Of a stretch of DNA of 64,000 nt, positions 61,426 to 64,000 are shown one piece after another. A program made the position numbers and the translations under genes. Every line of letters begins with the position of its first letter. Positions within the stretch are counted from its first letter, which is position 1. Source of the stretch: JADLCB01 sp964398315 (GTDB lineage Bacteria > Planctomycetota > Phycisphaerae > Tepidisphaerales > Tepidisphaeraceae); the NCBI GenBank assembly GCA_964398315.1, contig CAYNMV010000009.1:36770-100769 (forward strand). Reading direction: 5' to 3'. A model generated the notes under the pieces. That model was not told the DNA's origin, did not search any database, and saw only the letters and a program-made list of their open reading frames with translations.

Positions 61426-62721
61426 ATGCGACGGGTTGTCATCACTGGAATCGGAGTCGTTTCGCCTCTGGGCATCGGCACAAAGGCCTTCTGGGAGAAC
61501 CTGCTGGCCGGCGCGGTGGGCGTGCACAAGATCAGCGCGTTTGATCCCGGCGGCTTCCCCTGCCGGATTGGCGGGGAAGTGCCTGCCTACAAGATCGGCG
61601 ACTACGTCCCCAAAAGCTACAGAAAAGCCACCAAGGTCATGGCGCGCGACATCGAACTGGCCGTGATCGCCGCCGATGATGCGTTTCGTGATGCGGGGAT
61701 CGAGTCCAAGGCCTACTCCGATGCCTCCACCCTCGACGGCACCCGCTTCGGCTGCAACATCGGCGCGGGACTGATCAGCGCTGAGCTGAATGAGCTGACC
61801 GCAGCCATGGCCACCGCCCGCGATGGCAATCGGCTGGACCTCAAGCAGTGGGGCGCGCACGGCATGACGCAGCTCACACCCCTGTGGCTGCTGAAATATC
61901 TGCCCAACATGCTCGCCTGCCATGTGACCATCATCCATCAGTTGAAAGGCCCGAGCAACACGATCACCTGTGCCGATGCCTCCAGCCACCTGGCGATTGG
62001 TGAAGCGTTCCGCACCATCCAGCGCGGCGATGCCGACCTGGCGATCTGCGGCGGAGCCGAGAGCCGCATGAATCCGATGGGCTTCATGCGGTACAACCTG
62101 CTCAATCGCCTTACCACCACGCAGAACGATACCCCCGAGCAGGCCCTGCGGCCATTTGATGCAGAGGCATCCGGCAGCCTGCTTGGCGAAGGCGGCGGGC
62201 TGTTTATCCTCGAGGAATACGAACATGCCAGGGCCCGCGGTGCGAAGATCCATGCCGAGCTGGTGGGCTTCGGCGCTTCGCAGGATACGTACAGTGTGAC
62301 CGAACCCGACCCCAGCGGCAACAGCTACGCCCGCGCGGTGCAGAAGGCCCTGGCGGATGCGAATATCCCCCCCGCCGCGGTCAACTGCATCGTGCCGCAT
62401 GGGTTGGGGCATCCGAAATTCGACCGCGCTGAACTGAGTGGACTGCTGCAGGTCTTCGGCGGCGGCCTGGCCCGTGTGCCGCTGGCGCCGATCAAGGCGC
62501 AGATGGGCAACCTGGTGGCCGGCTGCGGCGTCGATGCCGCAGCCGCCGCGCTGACCGTCGCTACCGGCAAGGTTCCGCCGGCGATCAACACGCGGCAGGT
62601 CATCGATGGCCAGTCTCTCAACGTGGCCGCCACCGCCCGCGAAATGCCGGTTGAGGTTGCCATCAGCACCGTTTACAGCCTCGGCGGCCAGAACGCAGCG
62701 CTGGTGTTCAAACGGATCTAG
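61426..62721 (+). CDS. Ketosynthase-fold protein with altered active site (chain-length-factor-like)
   Basis: 431 aa. Overall FabF/KAS II fold (RRVVITGIGVVSPLG start). At the active-site Cys position, comparison with the downstream ketosynthase puts Asp184 (TCADASSHLAIGEA against TACAASTQAIGEA). His325 (VPHGLGHP) is kept. The second His is Asn362 (KAQMGNLVAG against KSMMGHLIAA). A D-H-N set cannot do normal Claisen condensation. This is the pattern of KS-beta/chain-length factors, which pair with an active KS to set product length. It lies 95 bases before such a KS. ATG 61426 chosen by family start; GTG 61333 is in frame. Confidence 0.82.
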   Translation: MRRVVITGIGVVSPLGIGTKAFWENLLAGAVGVHKISAFDPGGFPCRIGGEVPAYKIGDYVPKSYRKATKVMARDIELAVIAADDAFRDAGIESKAYSDASTLDGTRFGCNIGAGLISAELNELTAAMATARDGNRLDLKQWGAHGMTQLTPLWLLKYLPNMLACHVTIIHQLKGPSNTITCADASSHLAIGEAFRTIQRGDADLAICGGAESRMNPMGFMRYNLLNRLTTTQNDTPEQALRPFDAEASGSLLGEGGGLFILEEYEHARARGAKIHAELVGFGASQDTYSVTEPDPSGNSYARAVQKALADANIPPAAVNCIVPHGLGHPKFDRAELSGLLQVFGGGLARVPLAPIKAQMGNLVAGCGVDAAAAALTVATGKVPPAINTRQVIDGQSLNVAATAREMPVEVAISTVYSLGGQNAALVFKRI

Positions 62722-62816
62722 AAAGTTGACCGTAACGCGGGCGCTGCCCGCATCGGCACCGGCGGGCCAGGCGCCCGTCACCTGAACAGGCGAGGCGACA
62801 GCCATCGCCGTGAAAC

Positions 62817-64000
62817 ATGAGCAATCGAGTCGTCATCACCGGTCTGGGTTGGGTTACGCCGATGGGCCATGCCATCGAGGAGGTGTGGAAGCGCCTGCTC
62901 GCCGGCGAGAGCGGCATCGCGAAGACCACCCTCTTTGATGCCAGCACCTTCCCCACCACCTTCAGCGCGGAGGTGAAGGATTACGACTTGTCGAGGCATG
63001 TGCCCGACCTGAGCAGGCACGCTGGCGTCGGTCGTAACACCGCCTTCGCCCTGGGCGCCTGCGCCCAGGCGTGGCAAATGGCCGGCTTGCCGCCGCTTGC
63101 CACCGGCAGCGGACCGTCGGCCACGGGCAATGCCCTGGATCTCGATCGCGTCGGCATCTACCTCGGCAGCGGAGAGGGCTCGCTCGATTTTGAAGCTTAC
63201 ACCACCGCCGCCCTGGCGGGCTGGGGCGAGGATGCCACCGAGCTGGACACGGTCAAGTGGGCGCAGGTTGCCTTTGAGCTGATGGATGTGGTGCGCGAGG
63301 TGGAGCAGGAGCCGAACATGCCCCTGTCCCACCTGGCGCTGCTCACCGGTGCCCGCGGGCCAGCGCTGAACTGCCTGACCGCCTGTGCCGCCAGCACCCA
63401 GGCGATTGGCGAGGCAATGGAAATTCTCCGCCGGGGCGATGCCGATGTGATGATCGGCGGTGGCGCACACTCAATGATCCACCCGTTTGGCGTCACCGGC
63501 TTCAACCGCCTGACCGCCCTTTCCACCCACAATGACAACCCGCGCTGTGCCAGCCGCCCGTTCGATGCCGCTCGCGGCGGATTCGTCCTCGGTGAGGGGG
63601 CCGGCATGGTCATCCTCGAAACGCTCGATCACGCCCGGTCACGGGGAGCGAACATCCTGGCCGAAGTCGTGGGCTACGGGTCCACCGCCGATGCATTCCG
63701 CATCACCGACCAGCATCCCGAAGGCGAGGGAGCCGTTGTCGCGATGCAGGAGGCCCTGCGCGATGCCGGTCTGTCGCCGCAGGATGTGCACTACATCAAC
63801 GCCCACGGCACCGGCACCAAGGAGAATGACGGCAACGAGACGCTGGCGATCAAGAAAGTCTTTGGCGAGCATGCCAGGAACATCCCGGTCAGCTCGATCA
63901 AGAGCATGATGGGCCACCTGATCGCCGCCGCCGGCGCGGTGGAGTTGATCACCTGCGTGCTGGCGATCCGCGATCAGATCCTGCCGCCCACCATGAACTA
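62817..64000 (+). CDS. Beta-ketoacyl synthase (KAS II/FabF type), partial
   Basis: Runs off the right edge; 394 codons visible, almost the whole protein. Triad complete: Cys190 (LTACAASTQAIGEA), His330 (INAHGTGTKEND) and His367 (SMMGHLIAAAGA). The start is ATG 62817 (MSNRVVITGLGWVTPMG). It has a longer than usual N-terminal part with an insert (QMAGLPPLATGSGPSATGNA). It elongates acyl-ACP with malonyl-ACP. It pairs with the inactive homologue upstream and probably forms a heterodimer. Confidence 0.88.
   Translation, partial: MSNRVVITGLGWVTPMGHAIEEVWKRLLAGESGIAKTTLFDASTFPTTFSAEVKDYDLSRHVPDLSRHAGVGRNTAFALGACAQAWQMAGLPPLATGSGPSATGNALDLDRVGIYLGSGEGSLDFEAYTTAALAGWGEDATELDTVKWAQVAFELMDVVREVEQEPNMPLSHLALLTGARGPALNCLTACAASTQAIGEAMEILRRGDADVMIGGGAHSMIHPFGVTGFNRLTALSTHNDNPRCASRPFDAARGGFVLGEGAGMVILETLDHARSRGANILAEVVGYGSTADAFRITDQHPEGEGAVVAMQEALRDAGLSPQDVHYINAHGTGTKENDGNETLAIKKVFGEHARNIPVSSIKSMMGHLIAAAGAVELITCVLAIRDQILPPTMN

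Noticed and set aside
1..64000. tRNA, rRNA, CRISPR, transposase or prophage genes
   Set aside because: Scanned by eye for T-loop motifs, rRNA-like stretches, regular repeats and DDE or integrase motifs in translations; none found. A tRNA scan would be decisive.

Overview
This 64 kb window looks like chromosomal sequence from a planctomycete, most likely of the class Phycisphaerae. Five things point that way. There is a protein with a PEP-CTERM sorting signal (29667-30431). There is a secreted protein with a planctomycete-type LESRRLLA leader (59167-61194). Sigma factors with unusual extra domains are present. UROD-family, Gfo/Idh/MocA and PL22-like genes occur close together. Coding sequence is GC-rich with mostly G/C third codon positions. 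A run of 100 N (50411-50510) inside a tandem repeat shows that this is a scaffold from an assembly. I see no rRNA, tRNA, CRISPR array, insertion sequence, integrase or phage gene, so this reads as core and lightly accessory chromosome.

Layout. 1-6.7 kb: a GH1-like protein fused to a glycosyltransferase domain (cut by the window edge), a small orphan, a nucleotide-sugar C-methyltransferase, a second GH1-like protein and a short-LID adenylate kinase. 6.9-10.3 kb: an oxidoreductase, a candidate lipoprotein, a Rieske ferredoxin and a PIG-L deacetylase. 10.3-18.8 kb: a long minus-strand run holding an MFS transporter, a UROD-family protein, an oligogalacturonate-lyase-like protein, glycerol-3-phosphate dehydrogenase, a methyltransferase and two envelope proteins. 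19-26.8 kb: regulatory and housekeeping genes, including a sigma-70 factor with three N-terminal helix-turn-helix segments, a zinc-ribbon membrane protein with a possible RNA switch in its leader, glutamate dehydrogenase and a membrane-anchored ECF-like factor. 26.9-33 kb: M14 carboxypeptidase coupled to purB, the PEP-CTERM protein, a secreted rhodanese and an SPFH-GYF protein. 33-38 kb: quinone reductase, fatty acid desaturase, UvrC and a BON protein. 38.3-44.3 kb: glnS, then a tight cluster of GT39, bioB and a ketosynthase.

44.3-48.6 kb: an orphan frame framed by direct repeats, a queuosine-mannosyltransferase-like protein, glyS and rpsT. 48.7-52.8 kb: GH130 phosphorylase with a small membrane protein, an Asp-repeat membrane protein, rsmE and a membrane protein. 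52.9-58.9 kb: superoxide dismutase, an Rrf2 regulator, DsbD, argB, a secreted protein and argF. 59.2-64 kb: a CAP-domain/FG-GAP secreted protein and a tandem ketosynthase pair. The first member of that pair has lost the catalytic cysteine and one histidine, so the two may work as a chain-length-factor/ketosynthase heterodimer.

The most interesting leads are the ketosynthase pair, the two atypical sigma factors, the competing-pairing leader at 22262-22329, the bacterial queuosine-mannosyltransferase homologue and the repeat-framed orphan at 44.4-45.3 kb. All functions are inferred by reading motifs; no database search was run.
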